The position numbers and the translations under genes are program-made. The notes beneath the pieces were generated by a model. It ran no database searches. It was not told the DNA's origin and worked only from the letters and a program-made list of their open reading frames with translations. Below are positions 13,331 through 20,738 of a stretch of 20,738 nt of DNA, one piece after another. Every line of letters begins with the position of its first letter. The stretch's first letter is position 1. Source of the stretch: Deltaproteobacteria bacterium (GTDB taxonomy: Bacteria; Desulfobacterota; Syntrophia; Syntrophales; Smithellaceae). The stretch lies in assembly GCA_011046295.1 (NCBI GenBank), contig DSAV01000258.1, positions 1 to 20,738 of the forward strand. Reading direction: 5' to 3'.

Positions 13331-15169
13331 ATGTTCGAAAATAAATTTGTTTCACCGGAAAAGATGCTTGCCAACATTGAACCGGGCATGAGCATTTTTA
13401 TCGGCACCGGAATGGCCGAACCACGCACGCTGGTTAAACACCTGATGGAATCAAACGCGTCCAATTTGCAGGACCTGGAACTCATCCAACTGGTAAGTCT
13501 CGGGGACACTGTCGCCATTGACGAACGCTACGCGCGCAAGTTTCGTCTTAAAACTTTTTTTTCCGGCTGGCTAGCGTCAGAAGCCATCACCCAGGGACGC
13601 GTGGACCTCATACCCAGCAGATTCTCGCGCATACCGTGGCTTTTTAAAACCGGCGCCATTCACATCGATGTAGCTTTTATTCAGATTACGCCTTTCGGTG
13701 ATGACGGCTACGCTTACCTGGCGGGGGTGGATGTGGAAAGACAGGCAATGGAATCCGCCAAAATTGTCGTGGGGGAAATAAGTAATAAAGCCCCCCGGAC
13801 AATGGGAGACACTCTCGTGCACATTTCCGAGTTTCACTATTTGGTCGAAGCCACGGAGGAACCTATTTATGTGGCACGCTGGCCACTGGACGAATTGTTC
13901 ATTAAAATCGCCCAGAATATCGCATCCGTAGTGGAAGATGGCAGTTGCATTTCCTATGGTATTGGTCCTCTTTATGAAGCCCTGGCCAAAACCTTGAACT
14001 CAAAGAAAAATCTCGGCGTGCATTCGCCGTTTTTCACCGATGCCCTGATGGACCTGGTAAAGAGCGGCGCCGTGACTAACCGTTACAAGAGGGTCTTTCG
14101 CGGTAAATGCGCGGCTTCTTACATCATCGGCACAAAAGAACTTATGTCCTGGCTTGATTTAAATCCCCTGGTTGAATTTCAGTCACAGGACTACATCATG
14201 GATCCCCAGACAATCGGACTTAACGATCACATGACGGCAATTCTTCCAGCGCGCAAGGTTGACCTTACCGGCAATGTAGCCCTGCACACAGGCAGGGGCA
14301 ATGTTACCGCGGGACCGGGCAACGTTCAGGAGCTTTTCATGGGCAGTGCTCTTTCCAGCAATGGGCGTACGATTTTCGCCCTGCCCAGCCGTAATCGTAA
14401 AAGTGAACCCAATATACTCATATCAGTGGACAAATATCCTTTTCAATTTACCAATCTTGAATCGATGGATATCGTTGTAACCGAATTCGGCGTGGCTTAC
14501 CTTATGGGGAAAACTCTCCGTGAACGCGCGCAGGCTCTTATTGAGCTTGCTCATCCGGATGACCGCGAAGCACTGGTCAGGCAGGCTAAAGAAAAGAAAA
14601 TGATTTACCATGACCAGATATATTTCGCCCAGTCCGGACATCTTTATCCGCATAAAATTGCCTGTGCTCACACATTCAAGGAAAACCTCACGGTCCGTTT
14701 CCGCGCCATTAAACCGTCCGATGAAGAAGAAATGCGCAGGTTGTTCTACCGCTTTTCCGACCAGGCGGTGTATTACCGTTACTTCAGCCCGATTAAGGCC
14801 ATGCCCCACAATAAAATGCAGGAATATGTAAATATCGATTACCATTTAACCATGTCAGTTGTCGGAGTGATTAATGAATCAGGGGGCGAACAAATTATTG
14901 CCGAAGGCCGCTACGCGCGCCAACAGGACGAAAGTTATGCGGATACGGCTTTTATTATTGATGAAGAATACCAGGGGGTGGGTATCGCGTCATATCTTTT
15001 TGAAATTTTGATTCGCCTGGCCAGGGAAGAAGGAATCGCCGGATTCAAAGCCGATGTACTGGCCAGCAACGAAGCAATGCTCAAAGTTTATGAAAAATCT
15101 CCTTTCCCTGTAAAGAAAGTTTTGTCCAATAATATCTTTCATGTAACTATACCTTTCCAAACATCTTAA
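13331..15169 (+). CDS. Acetyl-CoA hydrolase/transferase-like domain fused to a GNAT acetyltransferase
   Basis: A 612-residue fusion. Residues about 1-440 match the acetyl-CoA hydrolase/4-hydroxybutyrate CoA-transferase family: GMSIFIGTGMAEP near the start, GRGNVTAGPGNVQELFMG and ALPSRNRKSEPNI in the middle, and VVTEFGVAYLMGKTLRERAQALIELAHPDDR later. Residues about 455-600 are a GNAT domain with acetyl-CoA motif EYQGVGIASYLFEILIRLAR and DVLASNEAMLKVYEKSPF, resembling the GNAT half of Pat/PatZ protein acetyltransferases. In the CoA-transferase part the usual I-E-V-D-L-T-G reads R-K-V-D-L-T-G, with Lys309 where the catalytic Glu should be (my alignment from memory), so this half may only bind acyl-CoA. 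I chose ATG 13331; an in-frame TTG at 13304 would add 9 residues. Neither start has a good ribosome binding site. It is transcribed alone. Confidence 0.87.
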   Translation: MFENKFVSPEKMLANIEPGMSIFIGTGMAEPRTLVKHLMESNASNLQDLELIQLVSLGDTVAIDERYARKFRLKTFFSGWLASEAITQGRVDLIPSRFSRIPWLFKTGAIHIDVAFIQITPFGDDGYAYLAGVDVERQAMESAKIVVGEISNKAPRTMGDTLVHISEFHYLVEATEEPIYVARWPLDELFIKIAQNIASVVEDGSCISYGIGPLYEALAKTLNSKKNLGVHSPFFTDALMDLVKSGAVTNRYKRVFRGKCAASYIIGTKELMSWLDLNPLVEFQSQDYIMDPQTIGLNDHMTAILPARKVDLTGNVALHTGRGNVTAGPGNVQELFMGSALSSNGRTIFALPSRNRKSEPNILISVDKYPFQFTNLESMDIVVTEFGVAYLMGKTLRERAQALIELAHPDDREALVRQAKEKKMIYHDQIYFAQSGHLYPHKIACAHTFKENLTVRFRAIKPSDEEEMRRLFYRFSDQAVYYRYFSPIKAMPHNKMQEYVNIDYHLTMSVVGVINESGGEQIIAEGRYARQQDESYADTAFIIDEEYQGVGIASYLFEILIRLAREEGIAGFKADVLASNEAMLKVYEKSPFPVKKVLSNNIFHVTIPFQTS

Positions 15170-15191
15170 TTTGAATGCCCGCCGCCGTTTA

Positions 15192-15220
15192 TTGACTCTT
15201 GTGGTCTTGGTCTATATAAT
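15192..15220 (+). promoter_or_regulatory. Near-consensus promoter for the transglutaminase-ABC exporter operon
   Basis: TTGACT (15192-15197), a 17-nt spacer and a perfect TATAAT (15215-15220). Transcription should start near 15227, about 28 nt before the ATG at 15255. Confidence 0.75.
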
Positions 15221-15254
15221 ATTTAAATGTTATCGATAAACAGGCTGTCAATCA

Positions 15255-16730
15255 ATGCTAAAATTTAAACCGTCAATTATCTGGGGAGTTTTTGTTTTTT
15301 TCACTTTTCTGGTTCTTCTGGCTGTCCGCCTGGAACTTTTCACAGACAATTCCCAGCAAAGGTCTTTCATCCCTTCTCCGTTATCAATACACAGGTCCGC
15401 TGAAACAACATGGATGAACATATATCAGAAAAACAGGAAAATAGGTGTTATTCAGAGGGAATTTATCGGCCTGGAAACCGGAGGGTTTCAAACAAAGGAA
15501 AATATAACAATGCAAATCAATACACTGGGCACCACACAGCTTCTGCACATAGAGAACGAAACCTATTTAAATGAAGACATGAGCCTTTCATCTTTTGAGT
15601 TTAATCTGGGTTCAAGCCTGTTTCGCTTTAACGCCCGTGGCCTGGTTACCGGGGACAAGCTTGTTGTTCTATCGGGAATACCTTCGTCACAGCACAGAAG
15701 TGAAATACCCATTGAAGACATACCCTTTATCAGTGGAAATATTTACGAGGCTGCTTTTGTTTTTGGACTGGAAAAAGATTCAGCGCGCGACTTTAACATT
15801 TTCGACCCTTCCACTTTAGGTATCCGCTCCGTCAAAGTTTTCAGAGAAGCGGACGAAGTTATCCCGATAATGGGCAGGCGTGTTCTGACGCAGAAATTCT
15901 GTGTGGATTTCATGGGAATAAAGAACTGCGCCTGGCTGAGCACTGACGGGGAAGTGTTAAAGGAAACAGGTTTTATGGGTTTGTCCATGGAAAAAGTAAG
16001 CGCGGAAAAAGCCAAAGAGGGCATCAGTGTGGACGCCAGCGTCGATTTTGCCCGCCTTGCTTCCATTCCATCCAATACGCGGCTTGACCGCCCTGAAAAA
16101 CTGACCCAATTAAAAATTAAAATTGACGGCATAAGCGAACAGCATTTTGCGTTGCACGGCGGACGGCAACGTTTCAGTGAAGGAATCCTTACTGTTACCA
16201 AGGAAAAATTGCCGCCGGATGAATCCGTCCAGGAGGCGTCCGGCGCTATAAAACATTTTTTGCTCTCTTCGCCACTGGTCCAGTCAGACCATGCGCTAAT
16301 AAAAGCGCAGGCAAATAAAATAATCCATCCCGGCGATACCCCTCGACAAAAAATGCAGAAGGTTGTTGCCTGGGTTTATAAAAACATTGAAAAAATACCA
16401 GTAATATCAGTCCCCAACGCTTTGGAAGTTCTGCGCAACAAGGTCGGCGACTGCAATGAACACGCGGTTTTAACGGCGGCGTTGCTGCGGGCGGCCGGAA
16501 TCCCCGCGCAAATTGAAACCGGTCTTGTTTATCAGGACGGCCGTTTTTATTATCATGCCTGGAACACGGCTTATGCAGGAAAATGGGTTTCCGCCGATTC
16601 CGTTTTCAATCAAATTCCCGCCGATGTAACTCATCTGCGCCTCGTCCGCGGTGAAGGTTCCGAACAACTTGATCTGCTGGGGGTGATCGGCCGAATAGAA
16701 TTGGAGGTTCTTTCCACCAAATATGATTGA
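15255..16730 (+). CDS. Membrane-anchored transglutaminase-like protein
   Basis: A 491-residue protein with one N-terminal hydrophobic anchor (about 9-25). The remainder is probably periplasmic. Residues about 50-330 form a large region without recognisable motifs. The C-terminal transglutaminase-like cysteine-peptidase domain (about 345-460) contains NKVGDCNEHAVLTAALLRAAGIPAQ with Cys400, YYHAWNTAY with His434 and WVSADSVFNQIPAD with Asp448, a complete Cys-His-Asp triad. Bacterial members may be proteases, amidases or crosslinking enzymes, so the substrate is unknown. AGG lies 10 nt before the ATG. The stop overlaps the start of the ABC ATPase by 8 nt, so the two are translationally coupled and probably act together at the cell envelope. 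Confidence 0.9.
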   Translation: MLKFKPSIIWGVFVFFTFLVLLAVRLELFTDNSQQRSFIPSPLSIHRSAETTWMNIYQKNRKIGVIQREFIGLETGGFQTKENITMQINTLGTTQLLHIENETYLNEDMSLSSFEFNLGSSLFRFNARGLVTGDKLVVLSGIPSSQHRSEIPIEDIPFISGNIYEAAFVFGLEKDSARDFNIFDPSTLGIRSVKVFREADEVIPIMGRRVLTQKFCVDFMGIKNCAWLSTDGEVLKETGFMGLSMEKVSAEKAKEGISVDASVDFARLASIPSNTRLDRPEKLTQLKIKIDGISEQHFALHGGRQRFSEGILTVTKEKLPPDESVQEASGAIKHFLLSSPLVQSDHALIKAQANKIIHPGDTPRQKMQKVVAWVYKNIEKIPVISVPNALEVLRNKVGDCNEHAVLTAALLRAAGIPAQIETGLVYQDGRFYYHAWNTAYAGKWVSADSVFNQIPADVTHLRLVRGEGSEQLDLLGVIGRIELEVLSTKYD

Positions 16731-17448
16731 TTTAATAAACTTAACCAAGGATTTCAAAACGACGCTCGCCATTAATAACCTTACCCTGCGCGTTCGTGCC
16801 GGAGAAATTTACGGTTTTATCGGCCCCAATGGCGCGGGAAAAACCACTACCATTCGCATGATGGGCGGCATTATTGAGCCCACTTCCGGCAGTATTATTA
16901 TCGGCGGTATCGACATGAAAAAAAATCCTGTTGCCGCGAAAAAGATTATCGGTTTCGTGCCGGATAGACCGTTTCTTTACGAAAAACTTACCGGGATGGA
17001 ATTTCTTAAATTTATTTCCGATTTATATGAGGTTGAATCATCCGGCATGGCGCGCCGGGCGCAGGAATTATTGACGCGGTTCGGCCTGTGGGACTGGGCT
17101 CATGAAATAATCGAAGCCTATTCACACGGCATGAAGCAAAGACTTATTATTGCCGCGGCACTGATGCATGAACCTAAAGTTCTGGTTATTGACGAACCCA
17201 TGGTTGGCCTTGATCCGGCGGCCGTGCGCATGGTCAAGGATATTTTAAAAGATCTCGCCGCGCAGAATGTCACTGTGTTTGTTTCCACCCACACATTGAG
17301 CATTGCCGAGGATTTATGCGACACAATAGGCGTCATCCATAAGGGAACCCTGCTCGCGCAGGGAACTTTGGCCGAGCTAAATTCCGCCGCTCAGACAGGC
17401 CAGGCGAGGCTGGAAGAAGTCTTTTTAACTTTAGTGCAAGAAATGTAG
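16723..17448 (+). CDS. ABC transporter ATP-binding protein, ABC-2 exporter type
   Basis: A 241-residue ATPase subunit that would power the membrane protein encoded next. Walker A is GPNGAGKTTT (34-43), the signature motif is YSHGMKQR (133-140, a variant of LSGGQ), Walker B is VLVIDEP with Glu158 (153-159), and the switch His is His190. The Q-loop position reads VPDRPFLYEKLT and has no Gln, a pattern I associate with EcsA-like exporter ATPases. The ATG is inside the end of the transglutaminase gene; GGAGG at 16703-16707 is 15 nt away, so initiation probably depends on coupling. The substrate cannot be told from sequence. Confidence 0.93.
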   Translation: MIDLINLTKDFKTTLAINNLTLRVRAGEIYGFIGPNGAGKTTTIRMMGGIIEPTSGSIIIGGIDMKKNPVAAKKIIGFVPDRPFLYEKLTGMEFLKFISDLYEVESSGMARRAQELLTRFGLWDWAHEIIEAYSHGMKQRLIIAAALMHEPKVLVIDEPMVGLDPAAVRMVKDILKDLAAQNVTVFVSTHTLSIAEDLCDTIGVIHKGTLLAQGTLAELNSAAQTGQARLEEVFLTLVQEM

Positions 17449-17450
17449 CT

Positions 17451-19148
17451 ATGCGAAACGACCTGCTGACACTATTGAGGCCGCGTCTGCTGTCCGTATT
17501 CAAAAGCCTGAAACCTTCCAAAACCGGAAAATCATGGGCAAAAGTTTTCATTTTTTCTTTCATCGGCCTGCTTTTCTGGTCAGGTTCCTTTTTCATTTTT
17601 TTCCGCGTACTCACTTATTTTCAGAGCGTTGAGGATTTCGGAAATATTCTGGCCCTAAAGCTTCTTTCGATGATGATGATAATATTCTTCGCTCTTCTGA
17701 TCTTCAGCAGCATCATTAACAGCCTTTCGCAATTGTACCTGAGCCACGATCTGCCGCTGTTACATTCTTTGCCGGTAAGTTCAAAGGACATTTACCTTTC
17801 ACGCTGGTTTAGCGGCACACTTGACTCTTCCTGGATGGTTGTCGCGTTCAGCTTGCCGGTTTTTCTTTCATACGGCATGATTTATTCCGTCGGTATTGGT
17901 TTTTATCTGGTTGCCTTCGCTGCGATAATCATTCTGTGCCTGATCGCCTCTTCTCTGAGCAGCGCTGTGGTTATGGCAGGCACGATCATTCTGCCCGCGG
18001 GAAAAATCCGTACACTGTTTGTAATTCTGGGAGTCGCGCTGGCGATTCTTCTGGTCGTTGTTTTAAGAATGATCAGGCCCGAACAACTGGTAAACCCGGA
18101 AACTTTCGCTTCTGTAGTAATATATATGAATTCCCTGCAGGCGCTAGACGAACCGTGGCTGCCCACAACCTGGCTTACCGACGCGGTAGGCTCCGCCCTG
18201 AACGGCAAGTGGAAACATTCTTTTTTCAACCTGGCGCTGGCCGCCAGCTTGTCCTTTACGTTAATTTATATCAACCAGATATTGGCCGGAGCTTTTTATT
18301 TTCGCGGATTTTCGCGCGCGCAAACAACAGCCAAACGGCTTTTCCAGCCGCTGAATTTCCGCGGGCGCAGCTGGGAAGGCCTGCTCAGTTTCCTTTCGCG
18401 CCCGGCAAGGGCTTTTGCCGTCAAGGAAATACGCACCTTTTTCCGTGATTCCACACAATGGCCGCAGCTTTTTTTAATCAGCGCCTTAATCATTATTTAT
18501 CTGTATAATTTTTCCGTTTTGCCTCTGGATAAATCACCTGTGGGAACAATTTACATGCAGAATGTTTTTTCCTTTCTGAACATGGGACTTGCCGCTTTTG
18601 TTCTTTCCGCCATTGCCGCCCGTTTTGTTTATCCCGCCGTAAGCATAGAAGGAGAAGCCTTTTGGATAATCAAAGCCGCCCCGGTATCGGTTAAAACGTT
18701 CCTCTGGATAAAATTTTTCATATATTACATCCCTTTGTTAATTCTTTCGGAAATACTTATTGTCGCATCAAACATTCTGCTGGGAGTTACGCCATTCATC
18801 ATGGTTTTATCCATTGTAACCATTTTTTTTCTGGTTCCCTCAATTGTTGCGCTGGCTTTGGGCATGGGCGCCATTTACCCTGATTTCAAATCGGAGAACC
18901 CGGCTATGGCCGTGACGAGTTTCGGCGGCCTTCTTTTCATGCTGCTGAGCTTCGGTCTGATTGCGCTGGTCATCATTCTGGAAGCGCGCCCCGTTTACCA
19001 GCTTTTTATGGCTGATCTTCATGGCAGAAATCTGTCAGTCATACAGATTTACCACACGATTTTCTCATTTTCTGCCGCCTTCCTTCTGTGCGCTGCTTCA
19101 GTTTACATCCCCCTTCGGCTTGCCGAGAAAAAACTACGGCGGCTATAG
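17451..19148 (+). CDS. ABC transporter permease, multi-helix ABC-2 type
   Basis: A 565-residue integral membrane protein with roughly twelve hydrophobic segments and a basic C-terminus (RLAEKKLRRL). A central soluble stretch (about 290-335, RAQTTAKRLFQPLNFRGRSW) splits it into two halves. The second half starts with AFAVKEIRTFFRDSTQWPQL, the amphipathic element common before the first helix in ABC-2 permeases. It starts 2 nt after the ATPase stop. The two-halves layout suggests that one polypeptide may supply the whole membrane part or form a dimer. No extracellular binding protein is encoded nearby, which favours export over uptake. I do not recognise a named system. Confidence 0.9.
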   Translation: MRNDLLTLLRPRLLSVFKSLKPSKTGKSWAKVFIFSFIGLLFWSGSFFIFFRVLTYFQSVEDFGNILALKLLSMMMIIFFALLIFSSIINSLSQLYLSHDLPLLHSLPVSSKDIYLSRWFSGTLDSSWMVVAFSLPVFLSYGMIYSVGIGFYLVAFAAIIILCLIASSLSSAVVMAGTIILPAGKIRTLFVILGVALAILLVVVLRMIRPEQLVNPETFASVVIYMNSLQALDEPWLPTTWLTDAVGSALNGKWKHSFFNLALAASLSFTLIYINQILAGAFYFRGFSRAQTTAKRLFQPLNFRGRSWEGLLSFLSRPARAFAVKEIRTFFRDSTQWPQLFLISALIIIYLYNFSVLPLDKSPVGTIYMQNVFSFLNMGLAAFVLSAIAARFVYPAVSIEGEAFWIIKAAPVSVKTFLWIKFFIYYIPLLILSEILIVASNILLGVTPFIMVLSIVTIFFLVPSIVALALGMGAIYPDFKSENPAMAVTSFGGLLFMLLSFGLIALVIILEARPVYQLFMADLHGRNLSVIQIYHTIFSFSAAFLLCAASVYIPLRLAEKKLRRL

Positions 19149-19220
19149 CAGCTTTCCTATTTAATATCAGCTTTGTTCGTCGCTATCCGAAGCGTAAAAA
19201 CAATAATAGTAAAACGAAAA

Positions 19221-19249
19221 TTGTCTTGATTTTACCGGCTGGATACGTT
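19221..19249 (+). promoter_or_regulatory. Tentative promoter for the EF-G-like gene
   Basis: TTGTCT (19221-19226) and TACGTT (19244-19249) are 17 nt apart in the 169-nt gap after the permease. The -10 box is poor. No clear terminator is visible in this gap; the only candidate is a 4-bp CGCT/AGCG stem near 19174-19187. Confidence 0.3.
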
Positions 19250-19317
19250 AAACATGCGCCCATTCAAAAGAAATTGACATTTTCTCATTAGCCGCAGGCA
19301 CACGGAAAGGAGTTTTC

Positions 19318-20738
19318 ATGGCAAAATATGATTCCAAATCCCTGAGAAATTTAGCAATAGTCGGCCACGGAGGAACCGGCAAAACTTCCCTTTGCGAATC
19401 CTTACTGTTCATATCCGGGAAAAATGAAAGGCTGGGCAGAGTAGATGACGCAACTTCCACCATGGACTATGAACCCGAAGAACAAAAAAGGCGCGTGTCC
19501 ATCAGTTCCGCGGCTAATTTCATCGAATGGGAAAAACATAAAATCAATCTTATCGACGCTCCGGGAGATTCCAATTTTGCCTATGACATCTCTTGCTCCA
19601 TGAGTGTTGTGGAAAACGCTATTGTCGTTATTGATGCTGTAAGCGGTGTCGAATTTCAGACACAAAAAGTCTGGGAACTCGCCGACGGTTTTAATCTTTC
19701 CCGCATCATATTCATCAATCGCATGGACCGTGAACGCGCCGATTTCGGCAAAGCGCTGGAAAGTATAAAAAGCAATTTCGACAAAAAAATTACTCCCGTC
19801 TGCCTTCCCATTGGGGCCGAAGACAAATTCAACGGCATCGTCGATTTAATAGGCAACAAGGCCTATATTTTCAGCGACGATAAAGGAACGGGCAAAGCCG
19901 CGGACATTCCCGCAGATATAAAGGAAATGGTAAAAACTTTCCGCAACACGATGGTGGAGGATATTGCCGAAACAGATGATGAACTAATGAACAAATACCT
20001 GGAAGCGGGCGAGCTTTCTACTGAGGAAATAAAAAAAGGTTTAAAAAAGGGTGTTTCTTCGGGAGAAATTATTCCCGTCGTTTGCGGCTCCGCTATAAAA
20101 GGCATTGGCGTGTCTTTCCTCGCGGATTTGATTGCGGACACATTGGCTTCTCCCGCGGAACGCGGCCCGGTAAAAGGCAAAAAGCCGGGAACGGACAGCG
20201 TGGAAGAAAGAAAACCGTCCGAAGAAGAACCTTTTTCCGCCATTGTCTTCAAAACTATTACTGATCCCTACGCTGGCAGATTGACTCTTTTCAGGGTATA
20301 TTCCGGCACACTCAAACCGGATTCCAGCATTCATAATTCCACAAGAAAGATAAATGAGAAATTCGGCAATATCTTTTTCCCGGAGGGAAAAAACCAAAAA
20401 CAGGCCCAGGAGCTGATTCCTGGAGATATCGCAGGCGTCGCCAAGTTAAAAGAAACGGTGACAGGAGACACTCTGAGCAGTGAAAAATCTCCCATCATTT
20501 TTGAAAAAGTCGCCGTGCCGCCGCCAATTATGTCTTTCGCCATAGAGCCGAAATCGCGGGGAGACGAAGACAAGATAGCTTCTTCTATTCACCGGTTGAC
20601 GGAAGAAGACCCGACAATCGTGCTTTCACGCGATCCGCAGACAAAGGAAATGATTCTTTCCGGAATGGGACAGGTGCATATTGAAGTCAATATCGAAAAG
20701 ATGAAAAGGAAATTCAGCGTGGAAGTAAACTTAAACAC
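19318..20738 (+). CDS. fusA: Elongation factor G-like translational GTPase (paralogue type), 3' end outside the window
   Basis: The first 473 codons of an EF-G family protein, cut by the right edge (EF-G is usually about 690-700 residues). AAGGAG lies 5 nt before the ATG. GTPase motifs are present in variant form. G1 is GHGGTGKT (16-23, canonical AHIDAGKT). The switch I region reads EEQKRRVSISSA (54-65, canonical RGITI). G3 is DAPGDSNF (80-87), with Asp84 where EF-G has the catalytic His of DTPGH. G4 is NRMD (134-137), and G5 is CGSAIKG. Domain II follows from about residue 300 (EEEPFSAIVFKTITDPYAGRLTLFRVYSG), and domain III begins with PPPIMSFAIEPKS. These variants resemble EF-G2-type paralogues more than the main EF-G of the str operon. 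No rpsL, rpsG or tuf is seen beside it. Its exact role is not settled by sequence. Confidence 0.9.
   Translation, partial: MAKYDSKSLRNLAIVGHGGTGKTSLCESLLFISGKNERLGRVDDATSTMDYEPEEQKRRVSISSAANFIEWEKHKINLIDAPGDSNFAYDISCSMSVVENAIVVIDAVSGVEFQTQKVWELADGFNLSRIIFINRMDRERADFGKALESIKSNFDKKITPVCLPIGAEDKFNGIVDLIGNKAYIFSDDKGTGKAADIPADIKEMVKTFRNTMVEDIAETDDELMNKYLEAGELSTEEIKKGLKKGVSSGEIIPVVCGSAIKGIGVSFLADLIADTLASPAERGPVKGKKPGTDSVEERKPSEEEPFSAIVFKTITDPYAGRLTLFRVYSGTLKPDSSIHNSTRKINEKFGNIFFPEGKNQKQAQELIPGDIAGVAKLKETVTGDTLSSEKSPIIFEKVAVPPPIMSFAIEPKSRGDEDKIASSIHRLTEEDPTIVLSRDPQTKEMILSGMGQVHIEVNIEKMKRKFSVEVNLN

Noticed and set aside
17936..18448. 170-residue plus-strand reading frame inside the ABC permease gene
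   Set aside because: It is an alternative frame of a clear 565-residue membrane protein, rich in Arg and low in hydrophobic order, as expected for a shadow frame.

Overview
The window looks like ordinary chromosome from an anaerobic deltaproteobacterium. Desulfobacterota, perhaps Syntrophus/Smithella-like, is my best guess. The guess rests on gene content: a CoA-transferase-like/GNAT fusion, a PurF paralogue without its catalytic Cys, an EF-G paralogue, an MEP-pathway ispG and a psd-pssA pair. No marker gene fixes the taxonomy. I see no phage, IS element, CRISPR array or integrase.

Layout. At the left edge (1-240) two divergent genes share a short intergenic region. The minus-strand gene is represented only by its first six codons, preceded by a strong ribosome binding site and a leader carrying a two-copy imperfect tandem repeat. 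The plus-strand gene is a lipoprotein (242-1000) that ends at a GC-rich hairpin. From 13057 down to about 1167 almost everything is on the minus strand, in three probable transcription units: (i) psd - pssA - rsmD - coaD - PurF-like (13057 to 8992), covering phosphatidylethanolamine synthesis, 16S rRNA methylation, CoA synthesis and a nucleotide-related enzyme; (ii) ispG - proS - rel (8826 to 3841), covering isoprenoid synthesis, prolyl-tRNA charging and the stringent response, behind a TTG-N17-TATAAA promoter that contains a dyad; (iii) amidase - rph - rdgB - tRNA-Pro(TGG), perhaps extended to a four-helix membrane protein (3755 to 1167), behind a clear TTGACA-N16-TATAAG promoter. In this last unit the tRNA begins 3 nt after the rdgB stop codon.

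From 13058 to 13330 lies a divergent control region with good sigma70-type promoters on both strands. To its right, on the plus strand, are a CoA-transferase-like/GNAT fusion (13331-15169), a transglutaminase - ABC ATPase - ABC permease operon (15255-19148) behind a TTGACT-N17-TATAAT promoter, and the start of an EF-G-like GTPase (19318 to the right edge).

The most interesting theme is that three proteins keep their family fold but lack a signature catalytic residue. The PurF-like protein starts Met-Gly-Gly instead of Met-Cys-Gly and has also lost glutamine-site residues, while keeping the PRPP motif and all four Fe-S cysteines. The CoA-transferase half of the GNAT fusion appears to have Lys where the catalytic Glu should be, which suggests an acyl-CoA sensor driving a Pat-like acetyltransferase. 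The EF-G-like GTPase has Asp in place of the catalytic His of DTPGH. The residues are read directly from the sequence; the alignments to family references are from memory, and the functional conclusions are inference.
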